Assembly (NCBI RefSeq): GCF_000422705.1
Contig: NZ_AUGO01000003.1
Span: 1-64,000 of the forward strand
Origin: Flavobacterium soli DSM 19725
Lineage (GTDB): Bacteria; Bacteroidota; Bacteroidia; Flavobacteriales; Flavobacteriaceae
Length of the DNA: 64,000 bases
Reading direction: 5' to 3'
Shown here piece after piece: positions 15,949 through 24,147 of the stretch. Below the pieces are notes generated by a model. The model was given only the letters and a program-made list of their open reading frames with translations, had not been told where the DNA came from and ran no database searches. Made by a program: the position numbers and the translations under genes. Numbering within the stretch: position 1 is the stretch's first letter; every line of letters starts with the position of its first letter.

Positions 15949-16626
15949 TTAAGACACACTTCGACTCTGCAGCATCTTCGTTTCATTAATCAGATAAATA
16001 TAATGGAACATGCTCCAGGCCGCGACAGCCCCGAAAACGTGCCATAGGAAATGGGTTCCGAAGTCGAGCCAATCCCATCGGTCGGCAATTCTGAAAAACA
16101 AGGCCACTACAAAAGAGAATAATCCCAAGCCAACCCAGATGCCATTTTTAAATTTGGTATACGCCAAAAAAGCAAGCACCGGAAACAGCACCAACGCTCC
16201 AAGAATTCCGTAATTGATATTGATAAAAAGATTGGCATCGATTTCATGTCGAAGGTAAAATGTGAGTCCGATATAGATGAACACCACACCTATTGCAAAA
16301 TACCATCTGGTGATTTTTGCCAAGAAATAAACTCCAGCAGAGATACAGATTAGTGCAATCGGCAACCAATCCATCATGATAAAAAAGCTCCATTGGCGTA
16401 AACCGTGGTAAATTGTTCCTCCAATTCCACCAATATATAAAAGGAAAACGCAAGCCGACAAAAACAGATGTTGCCTGAATTGTCCTTTCAATTTGAAGGT
16501 CCAATAACCTGCCAAAAACAGAAAGAAAATCGAGGTAATGGCGTTTAGTGGTTCTGGAAAAATATATTCCATATTGGTTTCAGTATACGGCAAACCTCCG
16601 TCTGGCGGAGTAACATTTAAAGACAT
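15949..16626 (-). CDS. Alkaline ceramidase-like (CREST superfamily) membrane hydrolase
   Basis: A 225-residue protein with about seven membrane helices. PEPLNAITSIFF near the start matches the ExxN-x-x-S/T motif of ceramidases. GGTIYHGL carries the first catalytic-type His, MMDWLPI the Asp, and THFLWHVFGA the HxxxH pair, in the order expected of zinc-dependent CREST hydrolases. Known members cleave ceramide amides or act as receptors. Bacteroidota make sphingolipids, so a ceramide-type substrate is plausible but unproven. No promoter element was identified with confidence. Confidence 0.65.
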   Translation of the reverse strand: MSLNVTPPDGGLPYTETNMEYIFPEPLNAITSIFFLFLAGYWTFKLKGQFRQHLFLSACVFLLYIGGIGGTIYHGLRQWSFFIMMDWLPIALICISAGVYFLAKITRWYFAIGVVFIYIGLTFYLRHEIDANLFININYGILGALVLFPVLAFLAYTKFKNGIWVGLGLFSFVVALFFRIADRWDWLDFGTHFLWHVFGAVAAWSMFHYIYLINETKMLQSRSVS

Positions 16627-16731
16627 ATTGGTTGGGTTAGGTATTTTATAAATTTACGAAAATAGTGTTGTGGTAGTTCGGATTTAGTAAAAATTTATAA
16701 AATTAAATCGTCCATTCTTGTAAATCCGCAC

Positions 16732-16762
16732 TTTCCTATTGCATCCTAAATACCTATATTTG
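16732..16762 (+). promoter_or_regulatory. Promoter of purK
   Basis: TATATTTG at 16755-16762 is a perfect TAnnTTTG -7 element, with TTTC at 16732-16735 nineteen bases upstream as a near-consensus -33 element (TTTG). The purK start codon is 22 bases downstream. Confidence 0.6.
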
Positions 16763-16784
16763 CACTCACAACAACACAATTACA

Positions 16785-17945
16785 ATGAATTACTTTTCGT
16801 CCGATTTCAAACTCGGTATTTTAGGCGGAGGCCAATTAGGGAAAATGCTTTTGGCAGATACCCGAAAATTCGATATCCAAACGTATGTTTTAGACCCAAG
16901 TGCCGAAGCACCAAGCCGAATGGCGTGTAATAAATTCTTTCAGGGAAGTTTGATGGATTTTGACACGGTCTATAATTTTGGAAAACAAGTGGATGTTTTG
17001 ACTTTCGAAATTGAACTTGTAAACCTAGAAGCTTTAGAAAAATTAGAAGCAGAAGGCATTAAAGTTTATCCTTCACCAGCCACACTTCGAGGCATTCAAA
17101 ACAAAGGAAGACAAAAAGCTTTTTATAAGGACAATAACATTCCAACTTCTAATTTCAGATTGTTTGAAAACCTAAAAACATTGGTTTTAAATTGTTTGGA
17201 AGGAAAAATTCCGTTGCCATTTGTATGGAAAAGCACTGAATTTGGGTATGATGGAAATGGCGTAAAAGTCGTTCGTTCGGTTGTAGATTTGGAAAATCTT
17301 CCGGATGTGGAATGTATTGCAGAAGATATGGTGCCATTTAAGAATGAATTGGCGGTAATTGTGGTAAGAAATCCAAAAGGCGACATCAAGACCTATCCTG
17401 TTGTGGAAATGGAGTTTCATCCAGAAGCTAATCAGGTAGAATATGTGATTTGTCCTGCCAGAATCGACGATGCCGTTGCGGTAAAAGCACGAGCCATTGC
17501 ACTTGAAGTTTCGGAGAAATTCAATCACGTCGGACTTTTGGCTGTGGAAATGTTTCAAACCGAAGATGATCAAATCTTGGTAAATGAAGTTGCTCCAAGA
17601 CCCCATAATTCAGGACATTATTCTATTGAAGCCAGCTATACTTCGCAATTTGAAAATCATTTGAGAGCGATTCTGGATTTACCTTTAGGAAATACCGATA
17701 GCAAAGTGGCTGGGATTATGGTCAATTTGGTTGGAGCCGAAGGTTTTTCTGGTGATGTGGTCTATGAAAATATCGAAAAGATATTGGCAATTGATGGTGT
17801 GACGCCTCATATTTATGGCAAGCGTGAAACACGACCGTTTAGAAAAATGGGACATGTTACGATTGTAGATGAGGATATTGTTAAGGCTAGGAAGATTGCT
17901 GAGGAAGTGAAGGGATTGATTAGAGTGGTGAGCTCAATTAGATAA
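16785..17945 (+). CDS. purK: N5-carboxyaminoimidazole ribonucleotide synthase PurK
   Basis: A 386-residue ATP-grasp enzyme that carboxylates AIR with bicarbonate and ATP in purine synthesis. LGILGGGQLGKML at the N-terminus is the PurK signature. VWKSTEFGYDGNGVKV marks the ATP-grasp loop, and NEVAPRPHNSGHYSIEA carries the metal-binding Glu-Asn residues near 270. Length is typical. purE, the next enzyme of the pathway, lies 322 bases downstream beyond a small membrane gene. Confidence 0.96.
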   Translation: MNYFSSDFKLGILGGGQLGKMLLADTRKFDIQTYVLDPSAEAPSRMACNKFFQGSLMDFDTVYNFGKQVDVLTFEIELVNLEALEKLEAEGIKVYPSPATLRGIQNKGRQKAFYKDNNIPTSNFRLFENLKTLVLNCLEGKIPLPFVWKSTEFGYDGNGVKVVRSVVDLENLPDVECIAEDMVPFKNELAVIVVRNPKGDIKTYPVVEMEFHPEANQVEYVICPARIDDAVAVKARAIALEVSEKFNHVGLLAVEMFQTEDDQILVNEVAPRPHNSGHYSIEASYTSQFENHLRAILDLPLGNTDSKVAGIMVNLVGAEGFSGDVVYENIEKILAIDGVTPHIYGKRETRPFRKMGHVTIVDEDIVKARKIAEEVKGLIRVVSSIR

Positions 17946-17968
17946 TTTGAAAATTAGTCAATTTGAAA

Positions 17969-18268
17969 ATGACAACAAAACTTATAAAATTCAGTATCTA
18001 TTCAATTATACTATTTTGTACGGTTTCTTCTTTATCATTTTTATTTTCTGCTATAAGCCACAAATCAAACAATACATTTCCAAATTTTGAAATTGGGTTT
18101 CCTTTCAAAATTTATTATCAATTTCAAGTAAAAAATGAATGTGGATTTGAATTACAACACGGAAGTCACATCAACCATTTAATTTATAATTTATTGTTCT
18201 GTTTATTATTAATGATAATTCTAAGCAACTTTAAACTTTTAAACCTTAAACAACTAAACAAAAAATAA
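17969..18268 (+). CDS. Small membrane protein between purK and purE
   Basis: A 99-residue protein with two hydrophobic segments (residues about 7-28 and 68-88) and a polar middle with one FELQHGSHINH segment. No family recognised. ATG 17969 is taken over a TTG two codons upstream. Its stop overlaps the purE start (TAATG at 18266-18270), so it is probably translated and coupled to purE. Its AT content is higher than that of the pur genes on either side, which suggests a later insertion into the operon. Confidence 0.55.
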   Translation: MTTKLIKFSIYSIILFCTVSSLSFLFSAISHKSNNTFPNFEIGFPFKIYYQFQVKNECGFELQHGSHINHLIYNLLFCLLLMIILSNFKLLNLKQLNKK

Positions 18269-18747
18269 TGAAAGTAGCTATAATAATGGGATCCATTTCT
18301 GACATGCCAGTAATGCAGGATGCCATCGACATATTAAAGGAATTCGGAATCGAAACAGAAGTTGATATCGTTTCGGCTCACAGAACTCCAGAAAAACTTT
18401 TTGATTTTAGTATGAATGCCCACAAAAGAGGAATTTCGGTTGTAATTGCCGGAGCTGGTGGTGCTGCACATTTACCAGGAATGGTCGCTTCGATGTCGCC
18501 ACTTCCTGTGATTGGCGTTCCCGTAAAATCGAGCAATTCCATTGATGGTTGGGACAGTGTTCTCTCTATTTTGCAAATGCCAGGCGGTGTTCCTGTTGCA
18601 ACTGTCGCTTTAAATGGAGCTAAGAATGCTGGGATTTTAGCTGCACAAATTATTGGAAGTGCTGATAAAGCGGTTCAGGATAAAATGATAGCCTATAAAA
18701 ATGGATTGAAAGAAGCTGTTCTTAAAGCTTCAGAAGGTTTGAAATAG
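18268..18747 (+). CDS. purE: N5-carboxyaminoimidazole ribonucleotide mutase PurE
   Basis: A 159-residue class I PurE that converts N5-CAIR to CAIR, the step after PurK. GSISDMPVM (phosphate loop), SAHRTPEKL with the catalytic His, and GAGGAAHLPGM are all present. Presence of purK upstream confirms the two-step bacterial route. Translation starts inside the stop of the preceding small gene. Confidence 0.97.
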   Translation: MKVAIIMGSISDMPVMQDAIDILKEFGIETEVDIVSAHRTPEKLFDFSMNAHKRGISVVIAGAGGAAHLPGMVASMSPLPVIGVPVKSSNSIDGWDSVLSILQMPGGVPVATVALNGAKNAGILAAQIIGSADKAVQDKMIAYKNGLKEAVLKASEGLK

Positions 18748-18750
18748 TTT

Positions 18751-18846
18751 TTTAACCACAAAGAACACATTTACGCCAAGTTCGCAAAGCTTTGTGTTCT
18801 TTGCGTTAACAACTTCGCTTCCCGAGGCTTTGGGATTGTGGTTAAA
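18751..18846. repeat. Palindromic intergenic repeat (AACCACAAAGAACAC type)
   Basis: TTTAACCACAA (18751-18761) pairs with TTGTGGTTAAA (18836-18846). Inside, AAAGAACACA (18760-18769) pairs with TGTGTTCTTT (18793-18802) around TTCGCAAAGC. It forms nested hairpins and sits between purE and the peptidase gene. It shares the CGCAAAG wording with 13983-14025. It may end purE transcription, although no T tract follows the outer stem. Confidence 0.7.
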
Positions 18847-18914
18847 TTACCGAACGTTTTCATAACGACCTTTCAATTAAATCAATATTTCTATATTTTT
18901 GATAAAAAAAAACT

Positions 18915-20948
18915 ATGTCAGTTCTACTTCATAAATTCACTACAAAAAACGATACAGCTCCTTTTTCTCAAATCAAAACCGAAGACTATCTTCCTGCTTT
19001 TAAAGAAGGGATTGCAAGTGCTAAGGCAGAAATTGATGCTATCGTAAACAATCCAGAAGCTCCTACTTTTGAAAACACGATTGAAGCTATGGCTTTCAGT
19101 GGTGCGACTTTGGATCGAATTTCAAGTATTTTTTTCAATTTGCATTCGGCAGAAACGAATGACGAATTGCAACATATTGCACAGGAAGTTTCGCCTTTGC
19201 TTTCAGAATTTGGCAATGATGTCCGTTTGAATGCTGACTTGTTTAAACGAGTGAAATCGGTTTATGATGCCAAAGCATATTTGAATTTAACGACTGAACA
19301 ACTTACATTATTGGATAAAAAATACAAGAGTTTTTCCAGAAACGGTGCCAACTTATCCGAAGAAAAGAAAAATCAATTGCGAGAAATCGATAAGGAATTA
19401 TCCAAAATAAGTCTTGAATTTGGCGAAAATGTTTTGGCCGAAACCCACGCCTTTCAATTGCATATTACAGATGAAAAAGACCTTTCAGGATTACCCGAAG
19501 GAACGATTGAAGCGGCAAAAGAGATAGCGAAAAGCCAAGAAAAAGAAGGCTGGGTTTTCACTTTGGATTATCCTAGCTACGTTCCGTTTTTGACCTATGC
19601 CGATAATAGAGAGTTGCGTAAGAAAATGGCAATTGCCTTTGGAGCAAAAGGTTTTCAGAAAAACGAACACGACAACGAGCAGATTGTTTTGGATATTGCA
19701 CGATTGCGTTTTGAACGTGCAAAGTTGTTAGGTTATGCTTCTCACGCTCATTTTGTTTTGGAAGAAAGAATGGCTGAAAATCCAGAAAAAGTAACGACTT
19801 TCTTGAATGATTTATTAGAAAAAGCAAAACCTGCTGCGAAAAAAGAATTTGACCAATTGTCCCAATTTGCAAAAGAGTTGGACGGAATTGAAACGCTGGA
19901 AAAATGGGACGGAGCTTATTATTCGGAAAAATTAAAACAGCAATTGTTCAATTTGGATGATGAAAAACTGAAACCTTACTTTAAATTGGAAAATATTCTG
20001 GAAGGAGCTTTTACGGTTTCAAACAAATTATTCGGATTGACTTTCGTCGAGGTAAACGACATCGAAAAGTACCATCCGGATGTAAAAACATACGAAGTAA
20101 AAGACATCAAAGGCGATTTGGTTTCGATTTTTTATGCCGATTTCTTTCCGAGAAAAAGAAAACGAAATGGTGCTTGGATGACTTCCTATAAATCGCAATA
20201 TGTTTTAGGTGGAAATAATGAACGTCCTCATGTTTCGATTGTATGCAATTTTACAAAACCAACAGAAACAAAACCTTCATTATTAACTTTTAACGAAGTA
20301 ACGACATTATTCCACGAATTTGGTCACGCTTTACACGGAATGTTGGCCGATACGGTTTACCCAAGTTTATCAGGAACAAGTGTTTATTGGGATTTTGTTG
20401 AATTACCAAGTCAGATTTTTGAAAACTGGTGTTATGAGCCGGAAGCTTTGGCTCTGTTTGCCCATCATTATGAAACTGGAGAAGTGATTCCAACCGAATA
20501 CATCCAAAAAATTAAGGAAAGTGCAAGCTTCCAAGAAGGTTTGGCTACGATGCGACAATTGAGTTTCGGATTGCTGGATATGGGTTGGCACGGACAAGAT
20601 CCAACCGGAATTACTTCGATTAAAGATTTTGAAACCGAGCAATTTGCCTCTACAAAATTATATCCTGATGTGAAGGAAAATGCGATGAGTACTTCGTTTT
20701 CGCACATCTTTCAAGGCGGATATTCTTCAGGATATTACAGCTATAAATGGGCCGAAGTTTTGGATGCTGATGCTTTTGAATATTTCAAGGAACAAGGCAT
20801 TTTCAATTCGGAAGTGGCTCAGAAATTCAAAGAAAATATCCTTTCAAAAGGTGGAACCGAACATCCGATGGTTTTGTACAAACGCTTTCGCGGAAGCGAA
20901 CCTAAACCAGACGCTTTGTTGAAAAGAGCAGGGTTGTTGAAGAATTAA
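18915..20948 (+). CDS. M3 family zinc oligopeptidase (Dcp/PrlC-like)
   Basis: A 677-residue cytoplasmic metallopeptidase of the thimet oligopeptidase family, which trims short peptides. The zinc motif HEFGHALHG has His467 and His471 as ligands and Glu468 as the catalytic base. The third ligand lies in YWDFVELPSQIFENW about 28 residues later. GGYSSGYYSYKWAEVLDADAF near the C-terminus matches the substrate-binding loop region. There is no signal peptide, and length is typical for Dcp/OpdA. A terminator follows. Confidence 0.93.
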   Translation: MSVLLHKFTTKNDTAPFSQIKTEDYLPAFKEGIASAKAEIDAIVNNPEAPTFENTIEAMAFSGATLDRISSIFFNLHSAETNDELQHIAQEVSPLLSEFGNDVRLNADLFKRVKSVYDAKAYLNLTTEQLTLLDKKYKSFSRNGANLSEEKKNQLREIDKELSKISLEFGENVLAETHAFQLHITDEKDLSGLPEGTIEAAKEIAKSQEKEGWVFTLDYPSYVPFLTYADNRELRKKMAIAFGAKGFQKNEHDNEQIVLDIARLRFERAKLLGYASHAHFVLEERMAENPEKVTTFLNDLLEKAKPAAKKEFDQLSQFAKELDGIETLEKWDGAYYSEKLKQQLFNLDDEKLKPYFKLENILEGAFTVSNKLFGLTFVEVNDIEKYHPDVKTYEVKDIKGDLVSIFYADFFPRKRKRNGAWMTSYKSQYVLGGNNERPHVSIVCNFTKPTETKPSLLTFNEVTTLFHEFGHALHGMLADTVYPSLSGTSVYWDFVELPSQIFENWCYEPEALALFAHHYETGEVIPTEYIQKIKESASFQEGLATMRQLSFGLLDMGWHGQDPTGITSIKDFETEQFASTKLYPDVKENAMSTSFSHIFQGGYSSGYYSYKWAEVLDADAFEYFKEQGIFNSEVAQKFKENILSKGGTEHPMVLYKRFRGSEPKPDALLKRAGLLKN

Positions 20949-20981
20949 CAGACAACATACACTTCTATCTTTAGACTATAG

Positions 20982-21020
20982 AAAATGGATTGCTGGACTT
21001 ATTCTTGGCAATCCATTTTT
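20982..21020 (+). terminator. Intrinsic terminator after the M3 peptidase
   Basis: AAAATGGATTGC (20982-20993) pairs with GCAATCCATTTT (21008-21019) over a 14-nt loop, followed by a T-rich run. Confidence 0.75.
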
Positions 21021-21033
21021 ATTTTAAAATAAC

Positions 21034-21076
21034 TTTCAATTATTTTTGAAACTTTAAAAATAAAGTTATATCTTTG
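21034..21076 (+). promoter_or_regulatory. Promoter and operator of the GbsR-like regulator
   Basis: TTTG (21045-21048), 20 bp, then TATCTTTG (21069-21076) make a Bacteroidetes promoter. It overlaps two inverted repeats: TTTCA-N8-TGAAA (21034-21051) and AACTTTA-N4-TAAAGTT (21050-21067). The 28 bases 21034-21061 recur with three mismatches at 21610-21637. The -7 element ends only four bases before the ATG at 21081, so the message would be nearly leaderless. Confidence 0.65.
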
Positions 21077-21080
21077 AACT

Positions 21081-21584
21081 ATGGAATTCAAGGAAGCAAA
21101 AAATAAATTCATTCAAACCTGGGGAGCTTTAGGTTCTCAATGGGGAATCAACAAGACGATGGCACAAATTCATGCCTTGTTAATGGTATCGCCAGAATCG
21201 CTTTCTATGGAGGATATTATGGAAGAATTGCTAATTTCCAGAGGAAACGCCAGTATGAATTTACGTGCGTTAATGGATTGGGGAATTGTGTACAAGGAAT
21301 ACAAATCAGGTGAACGAAAAGAGTTTTTTACGGCAGAAAAAGACTTGGATGAATTAGCCGTGAAAATTGCCCAAGAACGAAGCAAACGTGAAATCAAGCC
21401 TGCATTGAAAGTGTTGAAAGACGTTTCTTCAATCGATACAACCAAATCTGCCGAAACCAAACATTTTGTAGAACAGACTTCTAAATTATATGATTTTGTC
21501 TTGAAAGCCGATAATATGATCGACAAGGTTACCGAGTTTAAAGACAATTGGATTGGCCGTTTGGTTATGAAGATTATGAAATAA
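21081..21584 (+). CDS. GbsR/MarR-family transcriptional regulator
   Basis: A 167-residue winged-helix DNA-binding protein. TWGALGSQWGINKTMAQIHA, then LSMEDIMEELLISRGNASMN (recognition helix region, about residues 42-62) and GERKEFFTAEKD (wing) fit the GbsR subgroup of MarR proteins. The C-terminal half is a helical dimerisation region. Its own promoter and the start of the next operon share a 28-bp operator-like sequence, which suggests self-regulation and control of 21647-24534. The ligand is unknown. Confidence 0.85.
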   Translation: MEFKEAKNKFIQTWGALGSQWGINKTMAQIHALLMVSPESLSMEDIMEELLISRGNASMNLRALMDWGIVYKEYKSGERKEFFTAEKDLDELAVKIAQERSKREIKPALKVLKDVSSIDTTKSAETKHFVEQTSKLYDFVLKADNMIDKVTEFKDNWIGRLVMKIMK

Positions 21585-21609
21585 TAGAATAAAAAAATTT
21601 GAATAAAAG

Positions 21610-21637
21610 TTTCAATTTTTTCTGAAAGTTTAAAAAT
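21610..21637 (+). promoter_or_regulatory. Second copy of the GbsR-like operator
   Basis: These 28 bases match 21034-21061 at 25 positions, including the TTTCA-N8-TGAAA dyad (21610-21627) and the following TTTAAAAAT. The site ends nine bases before ATG 21647. No clear -7 element is visible, so it may act as a road-block or repressor site within the operon. Confidence 0.6.
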
Positions 21638-21646
21638 TTATAGATT

Positions 21647-21964
21647 ATGAATGCATTACAAAAAATCAATATTATTGGATTATCAATACCTTTGATTGTC
21701 TACTTAATTGGGTTTATAATCAGAGAAGATTTATTAATTCTTGCCTTATTATCAACAATGATTACAGGATTAATCCAATTAGTAATCGGATTGAAATTGT
21801 TGGAAAATTATTCAAAACACCCTTTGCTTCAATTATACTTTGTGGTAGTCGTTTTGTTTTTTATCCTATGGTTTACAACTTACTGGGATTTCCTTTGGGT
21901 ATTGCCTGTAGCTTTAGCAATTTACATGACTTATATTTTACATCTTATTAATCCAAAAAATTAA
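21647..21964 (+). CDS. Small four-helix membrane protein
   Basis: A 105-residue, very hydrophobic protein with four predicted membrane helices (about 8-25, 30-51, 62-78, 82-99) and no charged motif. No family recognised. It lies right behind the duplicated operator and three bases before the DCC-family gene, so it is the first gene of the putative regulated operon. Confidence 0.6.
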   Translation: MNALQKINIIGLSIPLIVYLIGFIIREDLLILALLSTMITGLIQLVIGLKLLENYSKHPLLQLYFVVVVLFFILWFTTYWDFLWVLPVALAIYMTYILHLINPKN

Positions 21965-21967
21965 AAA

Positions 21968-22789
21968 ATGAAAACGCTTGACAACCAAACCCTCCTCTAC
22001 GACGAAGATTGTCCGCTTTGCAGTCTCTACACAACTGGGTTTATAAAAGCTGGAATGCTCGACGAAAACGGAAAGAAACCTTTTTCATGTTTGACAAATG
22101 AAGAGCAAATCTTTATCGACATCAACAAAGCTTCAAATGAAATTGCTTTAGTTGATAACAAGAACAAAACCGTGATGTATGGAATTGACAGTCTCTTGAA
22201 AGTCATCGGGAATTCATTTCCTTGGATAGAAAAAATCGGAACTTTTTCTCCTATAAAATTCTTCCTTAAAAAACTATACTCTTTTGTTTCTTATAACCGA
22301 AAAGTGATTATTCCGAATAAAAAAGAGAATGGAAAAGCTTTACAATGTGTGCCAAGTTTCAATTACAAATACAGAATTTTATATATCGCTTTTGCAACGT
22401 TTATTACAAACATCACACTTTTCAATTTTTCAGAATTGATTCCAAGTTTACCTAAAGGAAATTTCAGCAGAGAATTGATTTTGGCTTTGGGACAGATCGT
22501 TTTCCAAAGTATATTTCTATTAAAACTTGATAATAAAAACATTTTGAATTATGCAGGAAACTTGATGACCGTTTCATTATTCGGTTCTTTGATTCTCACT
22601 CCGATTTTAATGCTGAACCAATTCATTAATATTCCAGAAATTATAGTTTTAGGTTGGTTTGGGATGACTGTTCTACTAATGTTTATGGAACATTTTAGAA
22701 GAATCAAACTATTGGAACTTCCATTTTATCTTTCTTATACTTGGGTACTATATCGAATAATTGCCTTAACAGTCATTTTGAATTTATAA
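21968..22789 (+). CDS. DCC-family (DUF393) thiol-disulfide oxidoreductase-like protein with membrane domain
   Basis: A 273-residue protein. The N-terminal LLYDEDCPLCSLY has the YDxxCxxC signature of the DCC family (Cys15, Cys18), a thioredoxin-like group related to DUF393. From about residue 130 the protein has four to five membrane helices, so the redox-like domain is attached to an integral membrane part. Redox activity is inferred from the motif. Only three bases separate it from the upstream gene. Confidence 0.7.
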   Translation: MKTLDNQTLLYDEDCPLCSLYTTGFIKAGMLDENGKKPFSCLTNEEQIFIDINKASNEIALVDNKNKTVMYGIDSLLKVIGNSFPWIEKIGTFSPIKFFLKKLYSFVSYNRKVIIPNKKENGKALQCVPSFNYKYRILYIAFATFITNITLFNFSELIPSLPKGNFSRELILALGQIVFQSIFLLKLDNKNILNYAGNLMTVSLFGSLILTPILMLNQFINIPEIIVLGWFGMTVLLMFMEHFRRIKLLELPFYLSYTWVLYRIIALTVILNL

Positions 22790-22797
22790 AATAATTA

Positions 22798-22854
22798 GCC
22801 ACAGGTTACAGCATTAAACGGATTAAAATCTGTGAAAATCATTTAATCTGTGGC
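22798..22854. repeat. Palindromic intergenic repeat (GCCACAG...CTGTGGC type)
   Basis: GCCACAG (22798-22804) pairs with CTGTGGC (22848-22854). ATTAAA / TTTAAT and AATCTGTGAAAAT between them extend the dyad imperfectly. It lies within the presumed operon, in the gap before the epimerase, and resembles other Flavobacterium-type intergenic palindromes. Confidence 0.6.
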
Positions 22855-22869
22855 AAAAAAAGCAAAACA

Positions 22870-23775
22870 ATGAAAAAGCTAATCATCGTTGCAGGAACTG
22901 GATTTTTAGGACAAGTTTTAGTGAATCATTTCAAGGATAAATTTGAAGAAATAATAATCCTGACAAGAGGAAATTCTGAAACTAAAAACGGAATCCGATA
23001 TGTAAAATGGAACGCCAAAACTTTTACAGGTTGGGAAAAGGAATTGGAAAACACCGATTTGGTCATCAATCTGGCAGGAAAATCTGTGGATTGTAGGTAT
23101 ACAGAAGCCAATAAAAAAGAAATCTTAGATTCTAGAATCGAAAGTACCAAGATTTTGAATCTTGCCGTTTTGAATTGTAAAAACCCTCCAAAACATTGGA
23201 TGAATTCTTCTACATCAACCATCTACAGACATTCTTTAGATAAGCAAATGGATGAAACTGATGGTGAAATTGGCAATGACTTTTCTATGAATGTTGCCAA
23301 GTCTTGGGAAAAAGCATTCTTTGAAACCGAAACTCCTAACACAAAGAAAACCGCCTTGAGAACTTCAATTGTTCTAGGAAGAAATGGAGGAGCTTTTCTT
23401 CCGCTTAAAAATTTGACAAGGCTAGGTTTTGGCGGAAAACAAGGAAAAGGAAACCAATTCATCAGTTGGATTCACGAAAAAGATTTTGCTAGAGCTGTCG
23501 AGTTTATCTACAAAAAAGAAATGACGGGAGTTGTAAATATTGTATCTCCAAAACCTATTCGAAATGCTTTATTTATGCAAACGCTTCGCAAAAGTTTAGG
23601 CGTTCCAACAGGAATTCCGATTGGTGAAAAGCTATTGAAATTTGGGGCAAAAATCATCGGAACCGAAACCGAATTGGTTTTAAAAAGCAGAAATGTAATT
23701 CCGAAAAAATTAGTTGAAAACGATTTTGAATTTGAATTTAGAACCTTGGAGAAAGCTTTAGAAAATCTAAAATAA
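22870..23775 (+). CDS. TIGR01777 family NAD(P)-binding epimerase (SDR39U1/YfcH-like)
   Basis: A 301-residue atypical short-chain dehydrogenase. The dinucleotide motif is GTGFLGQ (residues 9-15), slightly changed from GGTGFIG. NLAGKSVDCRYTEANKKEI and RTSIVLGRNGGAFLP are blocks typical of TIGR01777. QFISWIHEKDFARAVEFI and the DUF1731-like C-terminal segment complete it. The usual active-site Tyr-x-x-x-Lys is not obvious, as is common in this family. Substrate unknown. Confidence 0.85.
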   Translation: MKKLIIVAGTGFLGQVLVNHFKDKFEEIIILTRGNSETKNGIRYVKWNAKTFTGWEKELENTDLVINLAGKSVDCRYTEANKKEILDSRIESTKILNLAVLNCKNPPKHWMNSSTSTIYRHSLDKQMDETDGEIGNDFSMNVAKSWEKAFFETETPNTKKTALRTSIVLGRNGGAFLPLKNLTRLGFGGKQGKGNQFISWIHEKDFARAVEFIYKKEMTGVVNIVSPKPIRNALFMQTLRKSLGVPTGIPIGEKLLKFGAKIIGTETELVLKSRNVIPKKLVENDFEFEFRTLEKALENLK

Positions 23776-23781
23776 AATCGT

Positions 23782-24129
23782 ATGAACTTCAATATCCTCG
23801 GCTATTTCATTTTCCTACTCATCACAACTTACATCATAATTGTAGTCGGAAAAATATGCTATCGAAACGGAAATGTTTTTGTTCTTGAACTAATTCCTGA
23901 CCACGAAGAATTGTGTCAGCAAATCAACAAAATGTTATTGATTGCCTATTATCTTATCAATATAGGGTATTGTGCAATGACAGTGATCAGTTGGTCTACC
24001 ATCACAAATTTCACTGAATTAATTGCCATCATTTCTTCAAAAACCGCACTAATTGTTGACATTCTAGCCGTTTTGCATTACTTAAATATTTTTATCCTAA
24101 CGAACTACGTTCAAAAATTAATTAAATAA
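23782..24129 (+). CDS. Membrane protein, paralogue 1 of a tandem pair
   Basis: A 115-residue protein with three membrane helices. It aligns with the next gene over its first 75 residues: YRNGNVFVLELIPDHEE against FKNGKIFMLDIFRGREE, and YYLINIGYCAM against FYLLNIGFALM. The pair therefore arose by duplication. Six bases separate it from the epimerase. No known family. Confidence 0.6.
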   Translation: MNFNILGYFIFLLITTYIIIVVGKICYRNGNVFVLELIPDHEELCQQINKMLLIAYYLINIGYCAMTVISWSTITNFTELIAIISSKTALIVDILAVLHYLNIFILTNYVQKLIK

Positions 24130-24147
24130 CTTTTTAAATTCAACCTT

